DNA of 64,000 nt from Verrucomicrobiota bacterium (GTDB taxonomy: Bacteria > Verrucomicrobiota > Verrucomicrobiia > CAIQCK01): NCBI GenBank assembly GCA_016222825.1, contig JACRQF010000019.1, positions 310,001 through 374,000 on the forward strand. Direction: 5' to 3'. The notes under the pieces were generated by a model. That model worked only from the letters and a program-made list of their open reading frames with translations, made no database searches and was not told the origin of the DNA. Every line of letters starts with the position of its first letter. The first letter of the stretch is position 1. The position numbers and the translations under genes are program-made. Positions 1 through 8,722 of the stretch are shown here, in pieces.

Positions 1-1
1 G

Positions 2-340
2 CTGGCCGGCATTCCGCCGCTCGGTGGCTTCTTCGGCAAGTTCTATCTCTTTACTGCCGCGCTGAGCGCCGACCCGAAGAACCTCGGCCTGCTCTGGCTC
101 GTCACGCTCGGCATCGCCATGAGCGCCGTAAGTCTCTACTACTACCTCATCCTCCTGAAGACGATGTATGTCACCGAGCCAGCCGAACTGGCCGCCAACC
201 CCGCCGCCGACCGCATCGTTGCGCCGTGGTTCTTGAACTTCGCCCTTCTGGTTTCCCTTGCCGTCGTGCTCTGGACCGGCCTCGCGCCGCAACAGTTGCT
301 CGGATGGATCGAGCTATTCCTGAAATCACTGCCGTCGTAA
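2..340 (+). CDS. nuoN: NADH-quinone oxidoreductase subunit N, C-terminal part
   Basis: This is the last 112 residues of a polytopic membrane subunit of respiratory complex I; the start lies before the window. It opens with LAGIPPLGGFFGKFYLF, the conserved region of transmembrane helix 12 in NuoN and related antiporter-like subunits, and continues through two further hydrophobic helices to a short tail. NuoN is one of the three proton-translocating antiporter-like subunits, and being the last gene of the nuo operon is its usual position, which agrees with the unrelated gene that follows. Assignment as N rather than L or M rests on the short C-terminus after this motif. Confidence 0.85.
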   Translation: MAGIPPLGGFFGKFYLFTAALSADPKNLGLLWLVTLGIAMSAVSLYYYLILLKTMYVTEPAELAANPAADRIVAPWFLNFALLVSLAVVLWTGLAPQQLLGWIELFLKSLPS

Positions 341-459
341 CAGAACTTCATTCCAAGCCACAAGGAACCCAAACGCGTATTCGTTGATATCCATCAATCC
401 CGTTTCTTCGAGTATGTTTTAGGGTAGCCTTATCAGAGAAACGAACCGAGGACATGATG

Positions 460-1047
460 ATGAAGACAAAGCTGTGCAAACCCGCCCTTGCCGCCGCGTG
501 CGTCTGGCTGCTCGCGTCGCCGGCTGCCCGCGCCCACTGCGACACGATGGACGGGCCGGTGGTGGCCGCCGCGAAGATGGCGTTGGAGAAAGGCAACGTG
601 ACGCCCGCGTTGAAGTGGGTGAAGAAGGGCCGTGAAGCGGAGATTCGCGCGGTGTTCCAGAAGACGCTGGCGGTGAGGAAGCTCGGCGCGGACGCGAAGG
701 AGCTTGCCGACGGGCATTTCTTCGAGACGCTCGTGAGGATTCACCGGGCCGGCGAAGGCGCGGCCTACACCGGCCTGAAGCCGGCCGGCGCCGAAGTGGA
801 GTCTGCGGTTGCCCGGGCTGACGCGGCTTTGATCAGCGGCTCCGTGCAGCCGTTGGCGCAATCACTGGCCGAAGCCGTCGCCGGCGGCATCCGGAAACGG
901 TTTGACCGCGCCCACGCCGCCAAGGAGAACGCCGACAGCAGCGCGGAGGCCGGCCGCGAATACGTCGAGGCGTATGTCGAATTCATCCACTACGTCGAGC
1001 GCGTCGCGCATGCCGCGAAACCGCTGGCCGCAGAGCACAAACACTGA
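460..1047 (+). CDS. DUF6448-like secreted protein
   Basis: About 195 residues with a clear signal peptide (basic MKTK, then a hydrophobic alanine-rich stretch ending ASPAARA) and a mature start AHCDTMDGPVV. The HCDTMDGPV opening is the hallmark I associate with the DUF6448 family, whose function is unknown. The rest is predicted helical, with repeated Ala/Glu/Lys segments, and ends in a His-rich tail (AEHKH). Three in-frame ATGs stand at 454, 457 and 460; the last was chosen because it leaves the best spacing from GAGGA at 447-451. The cupin gene follows after 21 bases, so the two are probably co-transcribed. The mature cysteine and histidines could bind metal, but that is speculation. Confidence 0.7.
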   Translation: MKTKLCKPALAAACVWLLASPAARAHCDTMDGPVVAAAKMALEKGNVTPALKWVKKGREAEIRAVFQKTLAVRKLGADAKELADGHFFETLVRIHRAGEGAAYTGLKPAGAEVESAVARADAALISGSVQPLAQSLAEAVAGGIRKRFDRAHAAKENADSSAEAGREYVEAYVEFIHYVERVAHAAKPLAAEHKH

Positions 1048-1068
1048 CTCAACACCGGAGACACCCAC

Positions 1069-1416
1069 ATGGAAAACAACCTCAACACAGACGAAACCGC
1101 GAAGTTCAAGGCGCAGGCGCTCAACACGCTCGGCATGGTGGATTACCAGGCCGGCTCGGTTGTGAGCCGGCAGATCGTCAAGAAGAAGGTCGGGACGGTG
1201 ACGCTGTTCGCGTTCGACGCGGGCGAGGGTCTCAGCGAACACACCGCGCCGTTCGACGCGCTCATCAACGTGCTCGATGGCGAGGCGGACATCACCATCT
1301 CCGGCAAGGTCCACCGCGTCAAAGCCGGCGAGTTCATCATCATGCCGGCGAACGAGCCGCACGCCTTGAAAGCGCCCGTCCGGTTCAAGATGATGCTGAC
1401 GATGATCCGCGCCTGA
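1069..1416 (+). CDS. small cupin-domain protein
   Basis: A 115-residue single-domain cupin. Motif 1 is degenerate (GLSEHTAPFDALINVLDGEADITISG) and motif 2 (GEFIIMPANEPHALKA) keeps the Pro and final His. It has no signal peptide, so it is cytoplasmic. Such proteins bind a metal or small ligand in the beta-barrel; the substrate cannot be read from sequence. GGAGA seven bases before the ATG supports the start. It follows the DUF6448-like gene by 21 bases, forming a likely two-gene unit, and converges on the sensor kinase gene on the other strand. Confidence 0.8.
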   Translation: MENNLNTDETAKFKAQALNTLGMVDYQAGSVVSRQIVKKKVGTVTLFAFDAGEGLSEHTAPFDALINVLDGEADITISGKVHRVKAGEFIIMPANEPHALKAPVRFKMMLTMIRA

Positions 1417-1453
1417 GCAGGAAACGAACTGCTGGCACTCGCTTCTCGAAGCA

Positions 1454-3025
1454 TCAGGAACCGGCCTCGATAACGCCGGGCAGGGTAAAATAGAAGGCGG
1501 CGCCTTCGCCGACCTTGGCTTCCGCCCAGATGCGGCCGCCGTGGCGCACGACGATGCGCTGGACCAGCGCCAGTCCCACGCCCGTGCCTTCGAAGTCCGT
1601 GTCGCTGTGGAGCCGCTGGAACACGCCGAAAAGCTTCGACGCATACTCCATGTCGAAACCGACGCCGTTGTCTCTCACACAATAAACGACCTCGTTGTTG
1701 CCGGCCTGTCCGGTGATTTCGATTTGGGCCACCGGTCTGGGCCGGGTGTATTTGATGGCGTTGGAGATGAGGTTGGTCCAGACGCGGTGAAGCAAGGCGG
1801 GGTCGCCCATCGCCGTCGGCAGCGGATGCAGTGTGAACCGGATGTTGCGGCCCGGCGCGTGGGCCACGCACTCGTCAAACGTGCGTTGGACCAGCACGCC
1901 CATCTCAATCTCCAGCAGGTGCATGGCCTGCCGCCCGGCCCGCGAGAACGCCAGCAGATCATCAATCAACTGGCCCATCCGCCCGGCCTCGGCGCAGACG
2001 ATGCCCAGCGTGCGCCGGCCTTCCTCGTCAAGCTGCTTCGCGTAGTTCTGGGTAAGGACGTTCGCGAAGCCGCTGATGGCCCGCAGCGGCGCGCGCAGGT
2101 CGTGGGAGACCGAATAGCTGAAGGCTTCGAGTTCCTTGTTGGCGGCTTCCAACTCGGCGGTGCGCTGGAGGACGCGCTGTTCCAGTTCGGCGTTGAGATT
2201 CCGAATGTTCTCTTCAGCCTGCTTGCGATCCGTGATGTCCCACGCCACGCCAACATAGTAGGAAACCCGGCCGGTCTTGTCCTTGACGGGAAAGCCGCGA
2301 TCCCGAACCCACCGGATGGCCTCGTCAGGCCGGATGATGCGGTATTCGTGGTCGAAGGGCAGGCCGTCTTTTTGGACGGCCAGTTCCTTGACCACCCGCG
2401 CCCGGTCTTCCGGATGGACGGCGTCCAGGAACGAAGCCGGGTTTTCGTAGAGGCTGGCCCAGGAGCGCCCCCAGATTTCCTCGTAGGCGGGGCTGATATA
2501 GAGCATCTTCCGGGTCAGCGGCTCGGCCATCCAGAAGACTTCGCGGATGTTCTCCGCGATCTGGCGGAAGTGCTCCTCGCTCACGCGCAACGCCTCCTCC
2601 GTCCTCTTGCGCTGCCGGCGTTCCTCGGCCTCGCGCAACGCGCGCTCCACCACCGGCACGAGCCGCGCCAGTTTGTCTTTCAGCAAGAAATCGTCCGCGC
2701 CCGCCTTCATGATGCCGGCGGCCACCTCTTCACCGAGGGTGCCGGTGACCATGATAAACGGGATGTCCGGCGCTCGCTTCTGGGCCAGCCGCAGTGCCTC
2801 CAGCCCGTCAAACTGCGGCATGTGGTAATCCGAGATGATGATGTCCCACGATCCGCGATCAAGCGCCATGCGCATGGCCTCGGACGTGTCCACGCGTTTC
2901 GAAACCACATCATAGCCGTTTTCGCCCAGCAGGCTGACCAGCAACTGCGCTTCGTCGGCGCAATCTTCGATGATCAGGAGGTGAAGTGGCTTGCCTGTGT
3001 CGTGACCTTGTTTGCTTGGCGGCAT
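1454..3025 (-). CDS. hybrid sensor: REC-PAS-histidine kinase
   Basis: A 523-residue soluble protein with an N-terminal receiver domain (about 14-130, phospho-acceptor Asp66 in ISDYHMP), a PAS/PAC domain (about 145-270), a short coiled coil (271-300), a HisKA dimerisation domain with His308 in SVSHDLRAPL, and an HATPase domain with the N box (NLISNAIKYT), DNGVGFD and GTGVGLAL. No transmembrane segment is present, so it probably senses an intracellular signal or acts as a phosphorelay intermediate. It lies downstream of, and in the same direction as, a NarL-type regulator and a membrane PAS kinase. A kinase with its own N-terminal receiver could accept phosphate from the upstream kinase. Confidence 0.9.
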   Translation of the reverse strand: MPPSKQGHDTGKPLHLLIIEDCADEAQLLVSLLGENGYDVVSKRVDTSEAMRMALDRGSWDIIISDYHMPQFDGLEALRLAQKRAPDIPFIMVTGTLGEEVAAGIMKAGADDFLLKDKLARLVPVVERALREAEERRQRKRTEEALRVSEEHFRQIAENIREVFWMAEPLTRKMLYISPAYEEIWGRSWASLYENPASFLDAVHPEDRARVVKELAVQKDGLPFDHEYRIIRPDEAIRWVRDRGFPVKDKTGRVSYYVGVAWDITDRKQAEENIRNLNAELEQRVLQRTAELEAANKELEAFSYSVSHDLRAPLRAISGFANVLTQNYAKQLDEEGRRTLGIVCAEAGRMGQLIDDLLAFSRAGRQAMHLLEIEMGVLVQRTFDECVAHAPGRNIRFTLHPLPTAMGDPALLHRVWTNLISNAIKYTRPRPVAQIEITGQAGNNEVVYCVRDNGVGFDMEYASKLFGVFQRLHSDTDFEGTGVGLALVQRIVVRHGGRIWAEAKVGEGAAFYFTLPGVIEAGS

Positions 3026-3101
3026 CGCGCGCTCTGAATCGGCGGCGGATTACATATATCGCCCCCTGCGCGCGTTGACAAACCTATTCAACTCGCCGCG
3101 G

Positions 3102-3764
3102 TCAGAACAGCCGCTCGCGCATGGCGTATTGAATCAGTTCGGCGGTGGAGCCAAGGCGCAGCTTGTTGAGGATGCGCGTGCGAAAGCTGCTGATCGTCTT
3201 CTGGCTCAGGCCCAGTTCCTCAGCGACTTCCTTGCCGGTCTTGCCCGCGACAATCAGCCGCAGCACCTGAAACTCCCGCGGCGTGAGGTTCTCGTGCAGC
3301 AGGACCGAGCCGCCTGATTTCATCGCGCCCAGCAGCCGCTGGCTCAGGTTCTCACTGAGATAGGTGCCGCCTGTCAGGACTTGCTGCACCGCCCGGCAAA
3401 GGTCCTCCGGCGCGCGCTCCTTCGTCAGGTAACCGCCGGCGCCTGCGCGCAGCATGTGCATGGCAAACTCATTCTCGCGGTGCGCGCTGTAAACCAGCAC
3501 CGGCAGGTTCGGCTGCTGCTGTTTGACCTCGCGCAGCACCTCCACGCCACTGCGGCCGGGCAGGGAGATGTCGAGGATAAGCAGGTCCCACGCCTGTTGC
3601 GCCAGCAGCGCCAGCGTGCCGGCTTCGTCGGCTGCCTCGCCAAAACACAGACTCGGGAACCCCTCTTCCAGGATATGTTTGATGCCCATGCGTGTGCTGG
3701 CGTGGTCCTCGGTAATCAACACCCGCAGCGTTGGGGGCGGTTGCTTTTGAAGTTGCTGTTCCAT
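3102..3764 (-). CDS. NarL/FixJ-family response regulator
   Basis: 220 residues: receiver domain (about 13-130) with the acidic pair ED at 19-20 and phospho-Asp65 in LILDISLPG, then a LuxR-type helix-turn-helix (about 155-210) with LTPREFQVLRLIVAGKTGKE and the recognition helix SQKTISSFRTRI. It is a DNA-binding transcription factor activated by phosphorylation. The gene begins seven bases after the large PAS kinase stop; its ribosome binding site AAAGGAG lies inside the last codons of the kinase gene, so the two are translationally linked and are the cognate pair. The HisKA_3-type kinase is the usual partner of NarL-type regulators. The dyads at 6909 and 7015 are candidate targets. Confidence 0.92.
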   Translation of the reverse strand: MEQQLQKQPPPTLRVLITEDHASTRMGIKHILEEGFPSLCFGEAADEAGTLALLAQQAWDLLILDISLPGRSGVEVLREVKQQQPNLPVLVYSAHRENEFAMHMLRAGAGGYLTKERAPEDLCRAVQQVLTGGTYLSENLSQRLLGAMKSGGSVLLHENLTPREFQVLRLIVAGKTGKEVAEELGLSQKTISSFRTRILNKLRLGSTAELIQYAMRERLF

Positions 3765-3771
3765 TGGAATC

Positions 3772-6726
3772 TTATTCTCCTTTCGATGCTTCCGTCACCG
3801 GCAGGCGCACGGTGGCGATGGTGCCTTTGTCGCGAACGCCCTCGATGAGCACCTCGCCGCCGAACGCGGCGGCGCGCTCGCGGATGCCCAGCAGCCCCAA
3901 TGACCCCGGGCTGGTCGCGGCGCGTTCGGGGATGCCGCAGCCGTTGTCCCGCACTCGAAGCTCCACCCAGCCCGGCTTGGCCGCCAGCCGGACTCCCACC
4001 GCCGTGGCCTTGGCGTGCCGGACCACGTTGTCGAGCAGCTCCTGCAAGATGCGGAAAATCGCCGTCGAGCGCGCGGCGTCCAGCGGTGGCAGATCGGGCA
4101 ACAGCGCCAGCCGGCACCGGATGCGCGTGCGCGTCTGAAAATCCCGCGCCAGCCCTTCGACGGCCGAGGGCAGCCCCAACGTGTCGAGCAGCGCCGGCCG
4201 CAGTTCGCCGGAAATGCGCCGCACCGACTCCATCTCCGTCTCGGCGCGCTGGCTCATCGCGGCGAGCTTGCTCTGGATGGGCGACTGGCCGTTGATGCCC
4301 GCCTCCGCCAGCCGCCGGCTCAGCCAGGCCAGGTCGAACTTCCAATCCGTCAGCGCGTGGCCGAACGTGTCGTGGATTTCGCGGGCCAGGTGCTGGCATT
4401 CTTCCTCGCGCACCGCCTCCAGCCGCGCCGCCAGCGCCCGCAACGCCTCCTGGCTACTCCGCAATTTCTCTTCCGCCTCCTTGCGCTCGGTGGTGTCACG
4501 AACCGAGGCGACGAGGTAGTCGCGGTCAAGCTGGACACGCTTGATGTGGACTTCCACGGGGAATGTCGAGCCGTCCTTCCGGCGATGGACACCCACCCAC
4601 GTCATGCCGCCTGATTTCCCGGCCACTTCCATGTTGCTTTGGAATGTGGATGGATTGACCAGCAGATCAATGTCGAAAACGCTCAGGGCCAGGAATTCCT
4701 CGCGGCTGTAGCCAAGGTCCCGGCAGCCCGTCTCATTCACATCGAGAAACCGTCCCGTTTCCGGGTCAAGGACTTCAATGGCGTCATTGGACCGGTCCAC
4801 CAGCGTTCGAAACAGTTTGAGCGACTCCTCCACCTGCTTGCGCTCGGCAATCTCGGCGGCCAGCGCGGCGGTGCGCTCCTGGACGCGCTGTTCGAGGTGG
4901 GCGTTGAGCTTGCGGACTTCATTCTCCGCACGCTTGCGCACGGTGATGTCCGAAAAAGTGACCACAGCGCCTATCAGCCGACTCTGTTCATAGACGGGCG
5001 TGCTCGCATACTCAACGGGAAAGCTGGTGCCATCTTTTCGCCAGAACACCTCGGAGGACGCACGATGCACCGTGCCATCCCGATAGACGGCGTGGATTTG
5101 ACACTCTTCCTTGGGGTATGAGCTTCCGTCAGCTTTGGTATGGTGCCAGATGCTATGGCTGGGAAGGCCAAGAAGTTCCCCGGCTTCGTAGCCCAGCATC
5201 TTTGCCGCGGCCGGATTGACGAACGTGTGGTTACCCTGCAAATCCAACCCCAAAATCCCTTCCGCCGCTGAACGCAGGACAAGTTCATGTTGCCGGCTCA
5301 GATGCGCCAGTCTCTCCTCCGCCTGTTTGCGCTCGGTGAGATCAATGTCCACGCAGAATAACTCAGGCTCGCGCCCCGGCGTCCGCACAATGACATGACT
5401 CGCAAAGACCGTCACGCGCGATCCGTCCTTTCGCATGAGGGAAAGTTCGGACGGGGGGATGGGTTGCCCTGTCTGGGCCATCTGCCGGCTGGCCTCCTTC
5501 ATACCCTCCCGCATTTCCGGCGGGAAAATGAGGTCCGGCAGGCTCCGACCAATGGCCTCTGCTGCGGTGTAGCCGTAAAGCCGCTCGGATGCTTCATTCC
5601 AGTATTGGGTGGTGCCATCGGGCTTGTAGCTTTGAACCGCGACCGATGGAACGCTCTGGAACAATCCGCGAAACCGTCCCTCGCTCTCGCGCAGCGCTTC
5701 CGCCGCCTGCATCTGCACGCGCTCTCTTCCGTTCGCCTGCCAGACGGCGCCCGTGGCGGCGAGCAACATCGCCACAAGCACCAGCATCAATGCCACGATG
5801 AAACCGGCTTGCACGCGCCAGCCGGCGAAAGCCTCTTCGGCATCCATCTTGGTTACCAGGAACCAGGGCGAATCCGGGACGGCGTTCAGGACCGCCAACA
5901 CCTGGACTCCGCGGTAGTCCGCCCCTTCCACCACGCCTTCCTTGCCGAGGACCGCCATCACCGCCGGCGTCTCCACGCGGCTCAAGGGAATGCGCAGTTT
6001 CAACGCCGAGTCCTTCTGATGACGCAGTTCGTTCAGGCAGAGCGCGTCCCCGCCGTCCCGCCGGACGAGCAGCGTCTCGGCGGTGCGGGTGGGCGTGGGC
6101 CACGACTGGATCTGGGGATAGAGAAACTGCTGGGCGTCGGATTTGAGAAGGACCGCGCCCACCGGCTTGGCGGCTTCACCATCCTTGGCGAAGAGAGGCG
6201 CGATGACCTCAAGATGGATCGAGAGGTCGTTGGGGCTGATGTGGAGGTCGGTCATCACGGGCCGCCGCTTGTGCAGAGCCGCAGCCAAAGCTCGTGTGTC
6301 CTCCATGCCGAATGGGCGGAGAGGGCCGTTGACGCTCAAGCGCAACTGTCCGGTGGCGTCCACCAGCCTCACATCGCAAAAGTGCCAGTGTGTCTGTATC
6401 GAGCGGAACCGGGCGATGAGTTTCTCCGCGTCCTCTTTTCCGGGCGCCGCCAGCCAGCGCGTGGCCGCCGCGCTGCAGAACGGATCCTCCACGACTGTGG
6501 TGGCATCCGCCAGCCGCTCGGTCCGCCAATTGGCGATCTGGTTCACCTTCGACTGCGCGATGCTCTTGAGTTGCGCTTCCACGCTCTGCCGCGCCTGCCG
6601 CTGTTGTGTGCGGTAGAACCCGATGCCTCCGCCCAGCACGACCGCCAGCGCCAGTCCGAAGGCCAGCGCCAGCCAGCGGGGAAATGAGTTTGCTTGTGCC
6701 GAAAACACGGGTCTCGTTTTTTCCAT
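3772..6726 (-). CDS. membrane PAS-domain sensor histidine kinase (HisKA_3 type)
   Basis: 984 residues. An N-terminal transmembrane helix (about 16-37) and a second one (about 285-325, FIVALMLVLVAMLLA) flank a roughly 245-residue extracytoplasmic sensor region resembling Cache-type ligand domains. Three PAS/PAC modules follow (about 350-465, 475-600, 640-750), with heptad linkers such as LNAHLEQRVQERTAAL. The C-terminus has the NarX/DegS-type HisKA_3 motif REIHDTFGHALTDWKFDL and an ATPase domain with LLDNVVRHAKA, DNGCGIPE and GSLGLLGI. It probably phosphorylates the regulator encoded immediately downstream. The signal is unknown; the divergent hemerythrin gene would fit an oxygen, nitric oxide or redox cue, but this is inference. 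Confidence 0.9.
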   Translation of the reverse strand: MEKTRPVFSAQANSFPRWLALAFGLALAVVLGGGIGFYRTQQRQARQSVEAQLKSIAQSKVNQIANWRTERLADATTVVEDPFCSAAATRWLAAPGKEDAEKLIARFRSIQTHWHFCDVRLVDATGQLRLSVNGPLRPFGMEDTRALAAALHKRRPVMTDLHISPNDLSIHLEVIAPLFAKDGEAAKPVGAVLLKSDAQQFLYPQIQSWPTPTRTAETLLVRRDGGDALCLNELRHQKDSALKLRIPLSRVETPAVMAVLGKEGVVEGADYRGVQVLAVLNAVPDSPWFLVTKMDAEEAFAGWRVQAGFIVALMLVLVAMLLAATGAVWQANGRERVQMQAAEALRESEGRFRGLFQSVPSVAVQSYKPDGTTQYWNEASERLYGYTAAEAIGRSLPDLIFPPEMREGMKEASRQMAQTGQPIPPSELSLMRKDGSRVTVFASHVIVRTPGREPELFCVDIDLTERKQAEERLAHLSRQHELVLRSAAEGILGLDLQGNHTFVNPAAAKMLGYEAGELLGLPSHSIWHHTKADGSSYPKEECQIHAVYRDGTVHRASSEVFWRKDGTSFPVEYASTPVYEQSRLIGAVVTFSDITVRKRAENEVRKLNAHLEQRVQERTAALAAEIAERKQVEESLKLFRTLVDRSNDAIEVLDPETGRFLDVNETGCRDLGYSREEFLALSVFDIDLLVNPSTFQSNMEVAGKSGGMTWVGVHRRKDGSTFPVEVHIKRVQLDRDYLVASVRDTTERKEAEEKLRSSQEALRALAARLEAVREEECQHLAREIHDTFGHALTDWKFDLAWLSRRLAEAGINGQSPIQSKLAAMSQRAETEMESVRRISGELRPALLDTLGLPSAVEGLARDFQTRTRIRCRLALLPDLPPLDAARSTAIFRILQELLDNVVRHAKATAVGVRLAAKPGWVELRVRDNGCGIPERAATSPGSLGLLGIRERAAAFGGEVLIEGVRDKGTIATVRLPVTEASKGE

Positions 6727-6908
6727 TCAAATCATTCGACAGTGACTGGTCGGTTTGGGCGCAGGGTCCGTAGTTTTTCCTTCGCAGTTTGATCATACAC
6801 TACGGGCAACCGGCGGCCGTCCGCGGCAAGAACGCCTTACTGCAAATAGCCATGGGAGGTTATGCTAAAATTACCCTTTCGCAATCAGGAGAGTTTCCCG
6901 GTGGCTCC

Positions 6909-6923
6909 TAGGGAATCCCCCTA
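6909..6923. promoter_or_regulatory. 15-bp dyad, TAGGG-N5-CCCTA
   Basis: TAGGGAATCCCCCTA is a perfect inverted repeat of five-base half-sites around a five-base spacer, in the 362-base divergent gap (6727-7088) between the membrane kinase and the hemerythrin gene. This architecture suits a dimeric NarL-type regulator such as the one encoded at 3102-3764. A related site lies 106 bases away at 7015. Apart from these two dyads I see no gene in the gap. Confidence 0.45.
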
Positions 6924-7014
6924 ACAACAATCCCGTCCTGCTTGATGCGGCGTGGGAAAGAAGCCGCCGCGTGGATTCCGGGAAGAATCAGGAGCCCGCC
7001 CGCGACGGACCCGG

Positions 7015-7029
7015 TGGGGTTTTTCCCTA
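7015..7029. promoter_or_regulatory. second 15-bp dyad, TGGGG-N5-CCCTA
   Basis: TGGGGTTTTTCCCTA matches the dyad at 6909 in layout, with one half-site change. It ends about 60 bases before the hemerythrin start, so it sits where an activator or repressor of that gene would bind. The start-to-start distance to the other dyad is 106 bp, close to ten helical turns, which would place both on the same DNA face. Confidence 0.4.
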
Positions 7030-7088
7030 GGACGCTATCAGGATTCGACCATCTGGCGCTGTTGCGGACGAGAAAGCAGGGCTAGAGT

Positions 7089-7577
7089 ATGATGACAAAA
7101 GACGCCGGGATGGAGAAAGGTTCCATGAAAGCCACCGATGTATTGGTCAGCCAGCACAAGTTTTTGGCGAGCATGTTCGGCTACATGGAACGCGCGCTGC
7201 CGGAAGCGGCCACGTCCGCCGAAGTCGCCGCGTTGGCGCGGCTGGCGGAGGATTTGATCCGCGACCACGCCGAGGCGGAGGAGATGCTGCTGTTCTCGCC
7301 GCTGGACGCCTTGCTGACGGAGAAAGGCCAGTTCGCGCACTTCTACTCCAGCCACAAGGAATACATGCGGCTCTTGGAGAAGCCGCAAGCGCCGATGGCC
7401 GTCACGGAAGCCCGGAGCCTCTTGCTGCTGGCCTTCCGCATCCTGCGGACTCATTTTCATGACGAGGAGCGGCTGGTGATCCCGCTGGCCCATGCCGCGT
7501 TCCCGCCGGAGTCGCTGGAAAAGCTGGGCAACGATTGGATGCAGCGCCACGCGCCTCTGGAGTCAAGCGAGCCGTGA
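7089..7577 (+). CDS. hemerythrin HHE-domain protein
   Basis: 162 residues forming a four-helix-bundle cation-binding protein. The di-iron ligand pattern is visible as QHKF (helix A), RDHAEAEE (helix B), SSHKEYM (helix C) and THFHDEER (helix D). Family members bind oxygen or nitric oxide or store iron in the cytoplasm. Start codons at 7089, 7092 and 7125 are all in frame; the conserved domain begins at ATDVLVSQHK, so the first 12 residues may not be translated. The gene is divergent from the two-component cluster with two regulatory-looking dyads between them, suggesting control by that system. Confidence 0.85.
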   Translation: MMTKDAGMEKGSMKATDVLVSQHKFLASMFGYMERALPEAATSAEVAALARLAEDLIRDHAEAEEMLLFSPLDALLTEKGQFAHFYSSHKEYMRLLEKPQAPMAVTEARSLLLLAFRILRTHFHDEERLVIPLAHAAFPPESLEKLGNDWMQRHAPLESSEP

Positions 7578-7587
7578 GAAGACGGGA

Positions 7588-7608
7588 CGTATTGCGTATG
7601 GCGTATTG
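7588..7608 (+). repeat. three tandem 7-bp units (CGTATTG)
   Basis: CGTATTG, CGTATGG and CGTATTG run in perfect phase for 21 bases, ten bases after the hemerythrin stop and about 80 bases before the 21-bp array. One of five heptamer tracts in the window. Confidence 0.6.
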
Positions 7609-7690
7609 CATAAGCCGTCGTCCACCTGGGTTTTGAGTGGCCCGGCGGGTTTGGAACGACACTTCGAGGCCGCCGGAGCGAATTCTGCGT

Positions 7691-7960
7691 TTTCCCGCAG
7701 GAAATCGCGATTTCCAGCTTGGAAAAGGCGGTTCTAGTCTGGAAATCGTGTTTTCCAGACTGACGGACGCCGTTTCCAGACTGATGGAGGCCGTTTCCAG
7801 ACGACGGACGCCATTTCCAGACTGGAAATCGTGATCTCCAGACTGACGGAGGGCATTTCCAAACTAGCTATCGCTGGTTCCAGAATAGCGGACACTCATT
7901 CCAGTCTGGAAGAAGCGGGTTCCAGACTAACGACCGCGATTTCCAGACTGTCGGAACGCG
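7691..7960. repeat. array A: 13 degenerate 21-bp units with a TTTCCAGACTG core
   Basis: Units start at 7691, 7711, 7731, 7752, 7773, 7794, 7814, 7835, 7856, 7877, 7898, 7919 and 7940, giving spacings of 21 bases in nine of twelve steps and 20 in the other three. The first ten or eleven bases are conserved (TTTCCAGACTG); the remaining ten vary. Units at 7731, 7814 and 7898 complete a palindrome of the form TTCCAGNCTGGAA, exactly or nearly. The 20-base units shift the reading frame, so this is not a heptad-repeat protein. The array fills most of the gap between two convergent genes and ends three bases before the stop of the reverse-strand gene. Confidence 0.85.
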
Positions 7961-7963
7961 CCG

Positions 7964-8722
7964 CTACCGCTGCAACTCCAGCCAGAGGGCGCGGTAGTAT
8001 TTCATCAAGCGCACCGGGTCGGTGGTCTCGGCGATCTCGCAGAGGGTGAAGCGGTCGTAGTTGATCCGCTTGAAGCAGGCGAAGAGTTCGCGCCACGGAT
8101 AGGCGGGGTTGCAGAGTTCGTTGATGTGGCAGCTCTTGATGTCCTTGGCCAGGAGGTTGAAGTATTCCTTCACGGAGCCGTTGACGAGGTCGGGAGCGTT
8201 GGAGTTCCAGCAGACGCCGACAGCGCGCTGGTCACAGTGGTCCATGATCTCGCGGATGTGCGGCGGGTGCTGGCTGTCCTTGCCGTGAACCTCCAGCCAG
8301 ATTTCGACGCCGAGGTCACCGGCCACTTTGCCGCACTCGGCGAGGGACTTGCCGATCTGCTCCAGGGTTTTGTGGACGGGCACGTCCTTGGGGATGCCGT
8401 TGGGGCGGACCTTGACGCCGCGCGCGCCGATGTCGGCGGCGAGTTGGGCGAACTCGGCGCAGGTGGCGATCTGCTTGCGAACGACGGCCGGGTCGGGCGA
8501 ATGGAACTCGCAGGTGCTGCCGAGTCCCCAGATGGTGAGGCCGCCGTCGGCGCAACGCTTCTTCACGTCCTTGCGCTGCTCCGGCGTGAGCGACGGCTCG
8601 ACGCCGTGGGCGTGGGTGGTGCGGAACTCCACGCCTTCAAAGCCGGTGGCCTTGCAGTTCTTGATGAGGGTGGCGAGGTCCCACTTCGAGGCGCGGTTGT
8701 AGGTGACGAGTCCGAGTTTCAT
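7964..8722 (-). CDS. sugar phosphate isomerase/epimerase-like TIM-barrel protein
   Basis: 252 residues of the xylose-isomerase-like TIM-barrel superfamily. Visible features are the first strand KLGLVTYN, GFEGVEFRTTHAHGVEPSL, a metal-ligand strand LGVEIWLEVHG with Glu and His, and NSNAPDLVNGSVKEYFNLL near the C-terminus. No signal peptide is present, so it is cytoplasmic. The start at 8722 has AGAAAGGAAA upstream and begins at the conserved first strand; the frame is open further upstream but without homologous sequence. The substrate is unknown. Its 3' end abuts repeat array A, and the ExbD gene upstream runs in the same direction after about 137 bases. Confidence 0.8.
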   Translation of the reverse strand: MKLGLVTYNRASKWDLATLIKNCKATGFEGVEFRTTHAHGVEPSLTPEQRKDVKKRCADGGLTIWGLGSTCEFHSPDPAVVRKQIATCAEFAQLAADIGARGVKVRPNGIPKDVPVHKTLEQIGKSLAECGKVAGDLGVEIWLEVHGKDSQHPPHIREIMDHCDQRAVGVCWNSNAPDLVNGSVKEYFNLLAKDIKSCHINELCNPAYPWRELFACFKRINYDRFTLCEIAETTDPVRLMKYYRALWLELQR

